From NCBI GenBank assembly GCA_023435305.1, contig JAEYRV010000037.1:45414-109413 (forward strand): a DNA stretch of 64,000 nt, written 5' to 3'. The DNA comes from Bacillota bacterium (GTDB lineage Bacteria; Bacillota; Clostridia; Acetivibrionales; DTU013). Shown here piece by piece: positions 9,135 to 18,129 of the stretch. The notes under the pieces are model-generated. The model was not told the DNA's origin. It saw only the letters and a program-made list of their open reading frames with translations, and searched no databases. The stretch's first letter is position 1; the number at the start of each line of letters is the position of its first letter. The position numbers and the translations under genes are program-made.

Positions 9135-9849
9135 CCAATTTAAAAATAAAACAAAAGGAGCTGCTGAAATGCCGGCGATAATAGAATCCATCGACCTGAA
9201 CAAATCATATGCAATGGGCAGGGTCGAAGTCGAGGTATTGAAAAACATCAACATACAGATAAACGAGGGCGAGTTCGTTTCAATCATGGGACCGTCCGGT
9301 TCCGGAAAAAGCACTCTGCTGTATTTGATAGGAGGTCTTGACAAACCGTCCTCCGGCAAAATCAGGATCAAGGGCCGGGATCTGGACGGAATGAACGATG
9401 ATCAGGAGAGCAGGCTGCGGCGGCAGGAGATGGGCTTCATATTCCAGTTCTACAATCTGATCCCCAACCTCAACGTCGAGGAAAACATCATGCTTCCTAT
9501 CCTGCTGGACGGTAAAAAGCCGAGGGACTACAAAATGGATTTGGATGAGATCCTCGAAACAGTAGGGCTCGCAGACAGACGCCGCCATACCCCCCGGGAA
9601 CTGTCGGGCGGCCAGCAGCAGCGTGTGGCAATAGCACGGGCGCTGATCAACAAACCCGATATCATCCTGGCGGATGAACCGATAGGCAATCTTGATACTG
9701 CAACAGGTACGGAGATCATGGAACTGCTTGCAAAAATCAACCGTGAAAACGGAAAGACAATAATCCAGGTTACACATTCAAGGGAAGCGGCCGAATATGG
9801 CCGGAGAATAATCCATGTAAGAGACGGAAAGGTGAGTGAAGCAGTATGA
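9127..9849 (+). CDS. ABC transporter ATP-binding protein, MacB/LolD type
   Basis: A 240-residue nucleotide-binding subunit. Visible motifs are Walker A G-P-S-G-S-G-K-S-T (55-63), the Q-loop in F-I-F-Q-F-Y-N-L-I-P, the signature L-S-G-G-Q-Q-Q-R-V-A, Walker B I-I-L-A-D-E-P and the switch His in T-H-S-R-E. The first ATG (9127) overlaps the permease stop and has AGGAG upstream; an internal ATG at 9169 with AAAGGAG would give the more usual length of ~226 residues. Either could be used. It energises the FtsX permease upstream and is translationally coupled to the adaptor downstream. Confidence 0.92.
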   Translation: MNDQFKNKTKGAAEMPAIIESIDLNKSYAMGRVEVEVLKNINIQINEGEFVSIMGPSGSGKSTLLYLIGGLDKPSSGKIRIKGRDLDGMNDDQESRLRRQEMGFIFQFYNLIPNLNVEENIMLPILLDGKKPRDYKMDLDEILETVGLADRRRHTPRELSGGQQQRVAIARALINKPDIILADEPIGNLDTATGTEIMELLAKINRENGKTIIQVTHSREAAEYGRRIIHVRDGKVSEAV

Positions 9850-10850
9850 AAAATATGAAAAAGCTTACAACTTTATTTTTGGCAATAGCGATATCCTGCA
9901 CCGCGGCGGCATGCGGTTCAGACAAAGCGGAGATAACTCCCGCAGCAACAGATCCCGGAGAAGACGTCAAGCAGACGGTTGAAGCCTTCGGAGAGGTGAT
10001 AGCAACTGATGTAAAAAATATAACATTGGAATTCCAGGCACCTGTAGAAAAGATTAGCGTTATAGAGGGCGAACGTGTTAAATCAGGTCAGTCTCTTGTG
10101 ACGCTGGATACTATGGAGATGGAAAATATGATCGCCGAAAAGGAACTGTCACTGGCGGCATCAAAGAACAACATAGAAAGGCTCCTTCAGGGCAATGACC
10201 TGAACAAGCTTCAGAACGACCTGAAAAATGCCAAAGACATATATAATAAGTCTTCAGAAGAGCTTGAAATAAAGGAGCAGCTTTATACCACAGGCAGTAT
10301 ATCCCAGAGTGAGCTCGACAGCTTCAGAAAAATCGTCGACAGCGATAAAAAAGCTGTCCAGGATATCACCTATGCAATAAACAGCCTGAAGAACAGCAAG
10401 GGCATGGAAAACGAACAGCAAAGCCTGGAGGTGTCCGTACTCGAAGCTGATTTGAACTTGCTGCAGGCCAAATTAGGCAAGCCCTTCCTGAAAGGCTCGG
10501 ATGTCGTTTGTAATGTCAGCAACGGTATCGTCTATGATATCGGCTATTCAGAGGGAGATATAGCAGGCCCGCAGAAGAAGCTGCTGAGCATCATGGATGC
10601 TGACAGCCTTGAAATAGAAGCGAATATACCGGAGGAATTCATAAAGGATATAAAGATCGGCTCACCGGCAACAGTGACTCCTGTGGCCGACAAGACCAGA
10701 TCCTGCAAGGGCAGTATCTCATACATTCCGGGCAAGGCCGTTTACCAGAATGGAGAGACCCAGGTGACAGTCCGCATAAAGCTTGACAACGCCGACGATT
10801 TCCTTCTTCCCGGCTTTAATGTGGATGTTTCGATCGATGTCGGCAAATAA
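9846..10850 (+). CDS. HlyD/MacA-like periplasmic-adaptor-type lipoprotein
   Basis: A 334-residue exported lipoprotein with a lysine-rich start and a lipobox ending at C23 (T-A-A-A-C). It has a biotinyl-lipoyl-like half motif around residues 55-90 (V-E-K-I-S-V-I-E-G-E-R-V-K-S-G), a coiled-coil hairpin of about 95-205, the returning lipoyl half and a beta-barrel (V-I-E-A-N-I-P-E-E-F). This is the membrane-fusion adaptor fold. The gene starts inside the end of the ATPase gene (ATGA overlap). In Gram-positive bacteria such adaptors (YknX type) assist FtsX-type exporters at the outer face of the membrane. A paralogue with the same architecture is at 53.9-55.1 kb. Confidence 0.87.
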   Translation: MKNMKKLTTLFLAIAISCTAAACGSDKAEITPAATDPGEDVKQTVEAFGEVIATDVKNITLEFQAPVEKISVIEGERVKSGQSLVTLDTMEMENMIAEKELSLAASKNNIERLLQGNDLNKLQNDLKNAKDIYNKSSEELEIKEQLYTTGSISQSELDSFRKIVDSDKKAVQDITYAINSLKNSKGMENEQQSLEVSVLEADLNLLQAKLGKPFLKGSDVVCNVSNGIVYDIGYSEGDIAGPQKKLLSIMDADSLEIEANIPEEFIKDIKIGSPATVTPVADKTRSCKGSISYIPGKAVYQNGETQVTVRIKLDNADDFLLPGFNVDVSIDVGK

Positions 10851-10976
10851 TGGGCTCGTTGGATGTTTGTAACATTCTTGTTAATTAAACTTCACTATAA
10901 TGTAATCAATTTCCAGTAGAGATATGTGATACTATATTTATAAAGACACATGTATATATTGGGAGGAGATCATGGT

Positions 10977-13361
10977 ATGAAAAAGTCGGCAAGAATCATT
11001 TCACTCATCTTGTGCATAGTTTTGATGCTTTCTATTACATCAACAGTTTATGCAACTGACAATAATTACTGGTTCACAGATGTAAAAGAGTCCCACTGGG
11101 CATACAATGAGATAATCTGGATGCTCCAGAACAAGATCATCGAAGGTGTAGGCAACAACAGGTTCGAACCCTCCGGCACAGTGACAAGAGCACAGTTTGC
11201 AAAGATGATGGTGCTGACGCTGAAGCTCCAGCTGTACTCTCCCGGCAGCCCATCCTTCCTGGATGTTAAAAAGAACGACTGGGAATACCAATATGTCGAG
11301 TCAGCTAAAACATATCTGACAGGCTTCAGGACATCTGCAGGTGACGAATACAGACCGGGTCAGCCAGCCGTCAGGGAAGATATGGCGGTTGCACTGGTCA
11401 AGGCGCTGGGATACGAAAACGAATCCGTCAATGAGAACGTATTGAACAAGTTCTCGGATGCAGGTCAGATTTCACCGAAACTCAGGAAGTATGTGGCTCT
11501 TGCAGTAAAGTATAACCTTATTACAGGATACACGGAAAACGGAGCTTCACTGTTCAAGGCACAGAACAGCCTTACCAGGGCGGAAGCTGCTACCCTGCTT
11601 TATAAAGCCTTTAAGAATAACGAAGAGAAGATAACATATGACGACAACAAGGTCACCTATGACGACACCTACAAGGCTCCTGCAGTGACGGTGTCATCAG
11701 AAAACAACAAGCTCGTCGTAAAATGGAACAAAATAAACTCTGACAAGCTGCAGGCTTATGCGGTGGTTGTATCAAAGAACGATTCAACACCCGCATACCC
11801 CGACAATGGCTATCTGTATTACATCACGGACAAGAACAAGACCTCGGCGAACATAGACAACAGCACACAATACAGCGGCACAAGCGATTTCGGCAAATAT
11901 CTCAAAAATGGTGAGAAATATTATATCAGCGTTACGGCAGTATACAAGGATAAAAAAGTTCCGGGCAATACGGAAAGAAAGACATACAACGGTCCCGAGG
12001 ACCCTAATCTGGCCACAGTGCCAAAGATGTCCATCTCATATGAAAACAAAACTCATATAGTAAGATGGGATAAGATCACCTCGGATGATCTGAAGGCATA
12101 CGCCATCGTTATTTCCAAATATGATTCCACCCCCGAATACCCATACAATGGCCATTTATATTACATCACAGACAAAAACAAGAGCTATGCCTTCATCGAT
12201 AACAGCAGCAAGTACAACAACGGCGATTTCGGCAGTTATCTTGTAAAAGGCCAGCAATACTATATCAGTTTATCTGCGATCTATAAAGACAAGGTCCTGA
12301 CAAGCAAGGGGATACAGTTTACCTACGAAGGCCAGCAAAGCCCGGAGGCTTACATTGCACCCAAGGTCACCGCCGCTGAAGAAAACGGAAGACTCGTCGT
12401 CAGATGGGATAAGATCACTTCCTCCAATCTTCAGGGCTACAAGGTCGTTGTTTCGAAAAACGATTCAACACCCTCCTATCCTGAGAACGGATACCTGTAC
12501 TGGATAACCGATAAAAATAAAGACTACGCCATAATTGACAATTCCGCCGCATACAACAACGGCGACTTCGGCAAGTATCTGACAAAGGGCCAGAAATACT
12601 ACCTCAGTGTAACAGCTGTATACAATGACAGAAATGTGGCGGGAAATACAGTCAGGATAACATATAACGGCACTGAGAACCCGGAATTGTATAAGGCGCC
12701 CGTCGTCAGCTCTGTAGTTGAAAACGGAAAGCTGGTTATCAGGTGGAACAAAATAGATTCAGCGAACCTGCAGGGCTACAGGGTCGTCGCATCCAAGAAC
12801 GACTCGACTCCATCTTATCCGGAGAATGGCCATCTGCTTTGGATAACCGACAAGAACAGAGATTATGCGGTCATTGACAACAACGTCCAGTACAACAGCG
12901 GTGATTTCGGCAAGTACTTTATAAGCGGCGAAACATATTACTTCAGTGTTACTGCCGTTTACAATGACAAGAATGTCGCAGGCAATACAATATCTATCAA
13001 ATATGAAGGTCCGGACGATCCGGAGCTGTTCCGGGCACCGGTCGTAAAAGCTGAATATGAGAACGGCAGCCTCGTTGTGAAATGGGATAAGATCGAATCT
13101 CCTGAACTCGCGGAATACAGGGTCGTCATCTCACAGAACAATCAGTCTCCTGTATACCCGGGCAATGGATACTATGGTGTATATGATAAAGACACGACTT
13201 CAGTCATACTTGACAGCGATACCGAATACACAAACGGAGATTTTTCCAAGCTGACAGACGAAGTCGAATACTACATCAGCGTTACAGCAGTGTACAACAA
13301 CAACAAATACGTTGCAGGAAATGTTGTGAAAAAACTGTATTTGCTTCCTCCTCGGCAATAG
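10977..13361 (+). CDS. S-layer-homology protein with five ~113-residue FN3-like repeats
   Basis: A 794-residue secreted protein. The signal peptide ends near A26 (V-Y-A). Three SLH domains follow at about 30-80, 90-145 and 155-212, which would anchor it to secondary cell-wall polymer. Five tandem repeats begin near residues 233, 347, 460, 573 and 686. Each carries L-V-V-(K/R)-W-(N/D)-K-I, V-V-(V/A)-S-K-N-D-S-T-P-x-Y-P, W-I-T-D-K-N-(K/R) and Y-Y-x-S-V-T-A-V-Y-x-D, a beta-sandwich-like pattern resembling fibronectin III. The ATG at 10977 follows GGGAGGAGAT; the upstream ATG at 10950 has no site. It is probably an adhesin or wall-display protein; no enzyme motif is seen. The fifth repeat is the most diverged. 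Confidence 0.88.
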   Translation: MKKSARIISLILCIVLMLSITSTVYATDNNYWFTDVKESHWAYNEIIWMLQNKIIEGVGNNRFEPSGTVTRAQFAKMMVLTLKLQLYSPGSPSFLDVKKNDWEYQYVESAKTYLTGFRTSAGDEYRPGQPAVREDMAVALVKALGYENESVNENVLNKFSDAGQISPKLRKYVALAVKYNLITGYTENGASLFKAQNSLTRAEAATLLYKAFKNNEEKITYDDNKVTYDDTYKAPAVTVSSENNKLVVKWNKINSDKLQAYAVVVSKNDSTPAYPDNGYLYYITDKNKTSANIDNSTQYSGTSDFGKYLKNGEKYYISVTAVYKDKKVPGNTERKTYNGPEDPNLATVPKMSISYENKTHIVRWDKITSDDLKAYAIVISKYDSTPEYPYNGHLYYITDKNKSYAFIDNSSKYNNGDFGSYLVKGQQYYISLSAIYKDKVLTSKGIQFTYEGQQSPEAYIAPKVTAAEENGRLVVRWDKITSSNLQGYKVVVSKNDSTPSYPENGYLYWITDKNKDYAIIDNSAAYNNGDFGKYLTKGQKYYLSVTAVYNDRNVAGNTVRITYNGTENPELYKAPVVSSVVENGKLVIRWNKIDSANLQGYRVVASKNDSTPSYPENGHLLWITDKNRDYAVIDNNVQYNSGDFGKYFISGETYYFSVTAVYNDKNVAGNTISIKYEGPDDPELFRAPVVKAEYENGSLVVKWDKIESPELAEYRVVISQNNQSPVYPGNGYYGVYDKDTTSVILDSDTEYTNGDFSKLTDEVEYYISVTAVYNNNKYVAGNVVKKLYLLPPRQ

Positions 13362-13379
13362 GTAACGGCAGATACAGTC

Positions 13380-13414
13380 AAGGGGAAAGCTAAATGCTTT
13401 CCCCTTATTCTTTG
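13380..13414 (+). terminator. Intrinsic terminator after the SLH-repeat gene
   Basis: An 11-bp stem AAGGGGAAAGC / GCTTTCCCCTT with loop TAAAT is followed by ATTCTTTG. It lies between convergent genes. Confidence 0.75.
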
Positions 13415-13456
13415 TACTCATATACTTTGGTATCTATCCAATTGCTCACTTTCCCG

Positions 13457-14629
13457 TCAATTGGACAGATGCTTTTTTGTTATCCTGCGCTGTAATAATT
13501 CAGATGATACCAGCATGATCAGTATACATACAAGTAGATAAAACGGATACAGGCCCATCCCTGTAACAGAAGTGAGCTGGCCTAACAGCATCGGTGCAAT
13601 AAGAGAGCCGATATATGCAGTCCCCATTTCCATCCCGACAAGCGCCTGAGATATGTCCTTTCCGAATCGATTTGGAGTTTCATGCAGCATGGCAGGAAAA
13701 ACAGGCGCAGTGCCGAGTCCGATCATTATTATGCCGGCAACGGCAAAACCTGCAGGCAGTGGAAGAAGAATGAACAAAGCTCCTGCTACACAGATCAGCT
13801 GCCCCCATCGTATTAGATCCGAGCTTTTCACCTTGATCGAGATAAATCCGGCTATCAGTCTGCCAGCCGTGATCCCCCCATAAAAGCAGGAGGTGACAGT
13901 GGCTGCTGCCGCTGCCGTGAAACCATGGCAGGCTGTCAGATAGCTGCTGGCCCATAATCCGGTGGTTGTTTCTGTCGCTGAGAAAAAAACAAAACCAATC
14001 ATTGCAAGCTTTGCATTAGGAAGCCTTAGAGCCTCGCGGTTGCTTATGAACCTGATCTCGCTATTCTCTGCAGGCCTTCCGGCGGTACCGTTCTTCCACA
14101 AGCCAAGGGTCGAAAACAATACCACGACCAGTGCGCTCTGAATGATGGCCACGATAAGGTAGCCCGCTCTCCAGCCGTTCCCCGTGTCAATATTGAATGC
14201 CATGATCATCGGCCCTATCGTAGCGCCTATGCCCCAAAAGCAATGGAGCCAGTTCATGTGCCTGGATTCAAAATGAAGTGCGACGAAATTGTTAAGGCTG
14301 GCATCAACGCTGCCTGCTCCCAATCCCAACGGGATTGCCAGAATAAACATGAACCATACCGACGGCGTCAGAGAAAATCCAAAAAGAGCGGCGGCAGTCA
14401 TAGCTACACTTACTGCAGTCACAGTCCCTGTCTTATATTTAGCCAGGATTCTGCTGGATAAAAAGCTGGATACGATCGTTCCCAAACATATCGTCATGGA
14501 AAGATATCCGGCAATGGCCACCGGTGCATCAAAGCCGGCACGCATGGCAGGCCAGGCGCTTCCCAGCAGTGAATCGGGAAGCCCCAGACTAATGAATGCC
14601 GCATAAATTATTACCAATAACACTATCAT
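13457..14629 (-). CDS. MFS transporter
   Basis: A 390-residue carrier with about twelve predicted membrane segments, starting with L-L-V-I-I-Y-A-A-F-I-S-L-G-L-P-D-S-L-L-G-S. The G-L-P-D-S-L-L-G motif in helix 1 and the C-F-W-G-I-G-A motif in helix 5 resemble the FucP/YbjJ branch of the major facilitator superfamily. It ends in a basic tail (Q-R-R-I-T-K-K-H). It is transcribed alone, convergent with the SLH gene. The substrate is unknown: the related families carry sugars, but some members are exporters. Confidence 0.82.
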   Translation of the reverse strand: MIVLLVIIYAAFISLGLPDSLLGSAWPAMRAGFDAPVAIAGYLSMTICLGTIVSSFLSSRILAKYKTGTVTAVSVAMTAAALFGFSLTPSVWFMFILAIPLGLGAGSVDASLNNFVALHFESRHMNWLHCFWGIGATIGPMIMAFNIDTGNGWRAGYLIVAIIQSALVVVLFSTLGLWKNGTAGRPAENSEIRFISNREALRLPNAKLAMIGFVFFSATETTTGLWASSYLTACHGFTAAAAATVTSCFYGGITAGRLIAGFISIKVKSSDLIRWGQLICVAGALFILLPLPAGFAVAGIIMIGLGTAPVFPAMLHETPNRFGKDISQALVGMEMGTAYIGSLIAPMLLGQLTSVTGMGLYPFYLLVCILIMLVSSELLQRRITKKHLSN

Positions 14630-14699
14630 ACAATTTTACTCCATGGGACATATCTTGTCCCGTACCTGTTTTTCTCTGGATCGGTGCAGCAGGGATATC

Positions 14700-14761
14700 A
14701 TAAAAACATCGGGGACATATCTCTTCCGTTGATAAATACCCCATGCAGAGATGTGTCCCCG
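14700..14761 (-). terminator. Intrinsic terminator of the malic enzyme gene
   Basis: A 15-bp stem with one mismatch, CGGGGACATATCTCT (14710-14724) against AGAGATGTGTCCCCG (14747-14761). On the minus strand the stem is followed by ATGTTTTTA, so it ends leftward transcription from the malic enzyme gene. Confidence 0.75.
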
Positions 14762-14792
14762 TATTTCTTTCAAGATAAATGTCCGTGTCTTA

Positions 14793-15965
14793 TTACACTC
14801 TGTTCACGCCTGTCCTGACAGCCGCTTCGGCAACAGCCTTTGCGACACAGTCTCCAACTCTCGGATCGAATGGAGCCGGTATCACATATTCCGGATTCAG
14901 CTCTTCATCTGATATGAGACTTGCTATAGCCTTCGCAGCTGCGATCTTCATTTCATCGTTGATATCGCTTGCCCTGACATCAAGAGCTCCTCTGAATATA
15001 CCCGGGAATGCAAGTACGTTGTTGATCTGGTTCGGGAAGTCGGAACGCCCTGTACCGATAACACTTGCTCCTGCCTCTTTTGCTTCATCCGGCATTATCT
15101 CAGGTGTCGGGTTAGCCATGGCAAATATGATAGGATCCTTTGCCATTGTCTTTACCATTTCCTTAGTCAGCATACCGGCTGCAGATAATCCTATGAATAC
15201 GTCTGCTCCTACGATTACATCCTTCAGCAGACCTTTTTTCTTTTCAAAGTTTGATATCTTGGCCATTTCAGCCTTTTCCGCATTCAGGTTGTCCCTGCCC
15301 TCATATATGGCTCCCTTTGTGTCGCACAGTATGACCTTCTTAAGGCCCATAGCCATAAGCAGCCTGGTAACTGCGATACCTGCAGCTCCGGAACCGTTGA
15401 CAACTACTTCGATATTGCTGATATCCTTTTTAGTATACTTTAATGCATTCAGCATTGCTGCGAGTGTAACAACTGCTGTTCCATGCTGGTCGTCATGGAA
15501 TATCGGTATATCACATTCCTGCTTGAGGCGTCTTTCGATTTCAAAGCATCTCGGTGCTGATATATCCTCCAGATTAATGCCGCCAAAGCTGCCAGCCAGC
15601 AGCTTCACTGTCTGCACGATATCATCAACGCTCTTGGAACGGATACAGAGCGGGAAAGCGTCTACATTTCCGAAGGTTTTAAACAATACACATTTGCCTT
15701 CCATGACAGGCATTCCTGCCTCTGGTCCTATATCGCCAAGACCGAGCACTGCTGTTCCGTCAGTGACGACTGCAACCAGGTTCCACCTTCTTGTCAGCTG
15801 GTACGACAGATCCACATCCTTCTGTATAGCCAGACAGGGTTCAGCAACACCCGGTGTGTACGCCAGTGAAAGTTCCTCTTTGTTAGTTACTGGCACGGTG
15901 CTTATTACCTCCAGCTTACCTTTCCATTCTCCATGGAGTCTTAGTGACTCTTTTCTATAGTCCAT
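14793..15965 (-). CDS. NAD(P)-dependent malic enzyme (decarboxylating)
   Basis: A 390-residue short-form bacterial malic enzyme, converting malate to pyruvate and CO2. Visible are the Y-T-P-G-V-A-E-P-C motif, T-D-G-T-A-V-L-G-L-G-D-I-G-P, the metal-site D-D-Q-H-G-T-A motif and the nucleotide-binding G-S-G-A-A-G-I-A. The start at 15965 has AAGGAG at good distance; 51 further in-frame codons upstream lack any family similarity and are left out. It stands alone with its own terminator. Cofactor preference cannot be read with certainty. Confidence 0.93.
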   Translation of the reverse strand: MDYRKESLRLHGEWKGKLEVISTVPVTNKEELSLAYTPGVAEPCLAIQKDVDLSYQLTRRWNLVAVVTDGTAVLGLGDIGPEAGMPVMEGKCVLFKTFGNVDAFPLCIRSKSVDDIVQTVKLLAGSFGGINLEDISAPRCFEIERRLKQECDIPIFHDDQHGTAVVTLAAMLNALKYTKKDISNIEVVVNGSGAAGIAVTRLLMAMGLKKVILCDTKGAIYEGRDNLNAEKAEMAKISNFEKKKGLLKDVIVGADVFIGLSAAGMLTKEMVKTMAKDPIIFAMANPTPEIMPDEAKEAGASVIGTGRSDFPNQINNVLAFPGIFRGALDVRASDINDEMKIAAAKAIASLISDEELNPEYVIPAPFDPRVGDCVAKAVAEAAVRTGVNRV

Positions 15966-16177
15966 TCCTATGCACTCCTTTTTCTTAATTAATATCGTTG
16001 TCATTTCTTCTATGTACAAAACAAGCAAAAATCCGGTAATCTGTAAAAAATATAGTTCCCGACCCATGTTTGGAAGGGTAACAATAACAAGGATAGCAAA
16101 GTTTATATCCTTAATCAAGCTATTTTTAGCAAGTAGGCTGATGTATAATGGATGACATAAACACTCGTTTTTCGGTT

Positions 16178-16319
16178 ATGCTCAAATTTGCAGGTTTAGG
16201 GATATATTTTAGTGATTTTTATTGAAGTTTTACAAAATTAGGAAACATAATTACATTATAGTGACCTTATGTTGTCTCAACAAAGCATTATTTTTCCCAT
16301 TAGTTGCAAATTTGAGCAT
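16178..16319. repeat. Candidate small element with 15-bp perfect inverted ends
   Basis: ATGCTCAAATTTGCA (16178-16192) is exactly complementary to TGCAAATTTGAGCAT (16305-16319), with 112 bp between. The element fills much of the 15966-16397 gap and has no coding capacity. It could be a MITE-like remnant or a long-range regulatory stem. No target duplication is evident. Confidence 0.6.
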
Positions 16320-16397
16320 CCCACAACTAGCCGGCATACATACCCGTTGATTGATACGGATAGAAGTGGCATAATATTCAGAAAAGGAGATATGCTG

Positions 16398-17324
16398 ATG
16401 CGTGATATTAAGAATGTATATATAATCGGCCTTGGGGCAATAGGCGGAGCGTACGGCTCCAGAATCATGGAAAATTGTCCGGAAACTCTGAAGGTTCTGG
16501 CTGGCGGCAGCAGATTCGAGAACTATATTAACAATGGTGTTATCGTAAATGGCAAAAAAATACCGTTCACATACGTCAAATCCGGCACGGCGGAAGAAAA
16601 AGCCGACCTTATTATGATAGCCGTCAAAAATCACCACCTTGCACAGACAATTGAGGAAATAAGTTCTCTTGTAGGTCCGGACACAATTATCCTGTCTCTG
16701 CTGAATGGTATTACGAGTGAAGAGACAGTGGGCAGTGTATTTGGTATGGACAAAATGCTATTCTCTTTCTGCGTCGCAACAGATGCTGTGAGAGAGGGCA
16801 CAAATATCAGCTATGCAAATATAGGAAGAATAGTTTTCGGTGACAGGAGCAATTCGGCGGAATCGGAGAAGGTTATCGCAGTAAGGGCCTATTTTGACCG
16901 GGTAAAGCTTCCTTACGTCGTGCCGGAAAGCATAATGCGCGAGCTATGGTGGAAATTCATGCTCAATGTTGGTATCAACCAGGTATCTGCCATCCTGCGG
17001 GCGCCATACGGCAGCTTTGCCAAAAAAGGCTATGCTCAGGATCTGATGACCGACGCATCCCGCGAAGTCATAAAAATAGCTCAAAAAGCAGGAATAGCTC
17101 TGACTGATGAGGATATAAAAAAATATATCGATATCATAACAACACTTTCCCCCGAAGGAAAGACCTCCATGTTCCAGGACGTAGAAGCAGGCCGCAAGAC
17201 AGAGGTGGAGATATTCTCAGGCACAGTTTGCGAACTGGGGAGAAAGTACGGCGTACCTACTCCGGTTAACGATATGTTGTTCCGGTTTATCCGCGCTATT
17301 GAGGAATCAGCATCTGCGGTGTAG
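16398..17324 (+). CDS. 2-dehydropantoate 2-reductase family protein (ApbA/PanE)
   Basis: A 308-residue NADP-dependent reductase of the ketopantoate reductase family. The Rossmann motif G-L-G-A-I-G-G-A-Y-G is near the N-terminus, K-N-H-H-L-A-Q-T (family lysine and hinge) is near residue 78, and a helical C-terminal domain contains L-W-W-K-F-M-L-N-V-G-I-N-Q. The start at 16398 is chosen because GGAG lies eight bases upstream; a longer reading upstream has no family match. No other pantothenate genes are nearby, so it may reduce another 2-keto acid; the family has many non-PanE members. Confidence 0.85.
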   Translation: MRDIKNVYIIGLGAIGGAYGSRIMENCPETLKVLAGGSRFENYINNGVIVNGKKIPFTYVKSGTAEEKADLIMIAVKNHHLAQTIEEISSLVGPDTIILSLLNGITSEETVGSVFGMDKMLFSFCVATDAVREGTNISYANIGRIVFGDRSNSAESEKVIAVRAYFDRVKLPYVVPESIMRELWWKFMLNVGINQVSAILRAPYGSFAKKGYAQDLMTDASREVIKIAQKAGIALTDEDIKKYIDIITTLSPEGKTSMFQDVEAGRKTEVEIFSGTVCELGRKYGVPTPVNDMLFRFIRAIEESASAV

Positions 17325-17345
17325 GCTGCCGCCAGTTTCGCCATT

Positions 17346-18038
17346 TTAAAGGTTCAGCATGCTTTTATATGTGCGCCATAGCGGCAGGAAACGATCCATA
17401 TATCCATAAAACACACTGTTGTGATAGCGTTCCAGAAGGTGCACCATCTCATGGACAACAATATATTCAAGGCACTCCGGCGGTTTCTTAGCAAGCTCGA
17501 GATTGATCCAGATCCGCCGGGCCTTCCTGTTGCAGGTGCCCCATTTTGTCTTCATTCTCTTGACACCGAATTCGCTGACCCTGACCCTCATCTCTTTTTC
17601 CCATTTGGCAATTATACCGGGTAAGACCTGCTTCAGCTGGCATCTGTAAAACTCATTCATGACAGCTTTCCGTTTTTCTAAATCCGCTCCCGGTCTTACA
17701 TAGAGCTTCAACATTTGACCATCTATCTCAACATGCGGTCTTGCATCTTGTTCAATCAATTCAAGCCTATAACTGCTGCCCTTATAATAATGTGATTCGC
17801 CGCTTATAAATTCACAGGAGATCTGAGGATTTCTTTCCATGATCCTATCCCTGTTTGTTCTGATCCAGTCGATTTTTGATGCTGCAAACGAACGGATCGC
17901 ATCATCACTGAAACGCAGCGGTGCGGAGACCCTTACGCGCCCATCCGGAGGATATACCCTGAGGTGCAGGTTTTTTATCTTCTTCCGCTCTACTTCTATA
18001 TTGATTTCATCGACCCGGATTTCCGTTTTCTTTATCAT
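17346..18038 (-). CDS. YgjP/SprT-like zinc metallopeptidase family protein
   Basis: A 230-residue protein of the DUF45 (YgjP) group. The zinc motif H-E-M-V-H (H196, E197, H200) with a further H206 in R-Y-H-N is intact, and the preceding K-T-K-W-G-T-C-N and R-I-W-I-N-L are the usual family signatures. There is no signal peptide, so it is cytoplasmic. The biological substrate of this family is not established. It is convergent with the reductase gene (22 bp between) and lies downstream of the GH39 gene, separated by a terminator. Confidence 0.87.
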   Translation of the reverse strand: MIKKTEIRVDEINIEVERKKIKNLHLRVYPPDGRVRVSAPLRFSDDAIRSFAASKIDWIRTNRDRIMERNPQISCEFISGESHYYKGSSYRLELIEQDARPHVEIDGQMLKLYVRPGADLEKRKAVMNEFYRCQLKQVLPGIIAKWEKEMRVRVSEFGVKRMKTKWGTCNRKARRIWINLELAKKPPECLEYIVVHEMVHLLERYHNSVFYGYMDRFLPLWRTYKSMLNL

Positions 18039-18080
18039 GCCTTCAACTTACTTCCCATTATTGATTTATGTCATATCTGA

Positions 18081-18110
18081 TAAAAGAACCGGGTGTATAA
18101 TCACCCGGTC
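18081..18110 (-). terminator. Intrinsic terminator after the GH39 gene
   Basis: The 8-bp stem ACCGGGTG / CACCCGGT (18088-18095 with 18102-18109) is followed on the minus strand by TCTTTTATC. Confidence 0.7.
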
Positions 18111-18129
18111 CAGATATACCAAGCAAGTG

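Noticed and set aside
11160..11185. GGTTCGAACCC resembling a tRNA T-arm
   Set aside because: It lies inside the first SLH domain coding sequence and no acceptor or anticodon stem surrounds it.
14779..15960. 393-codon plus-strand frame opposite malic enzyme
   Set aside because: Ser/Ala/Ile-rich shadow of the malic enzyme gene; no ribosome site and no motif, while the opposite strand has all catalytic motifs.
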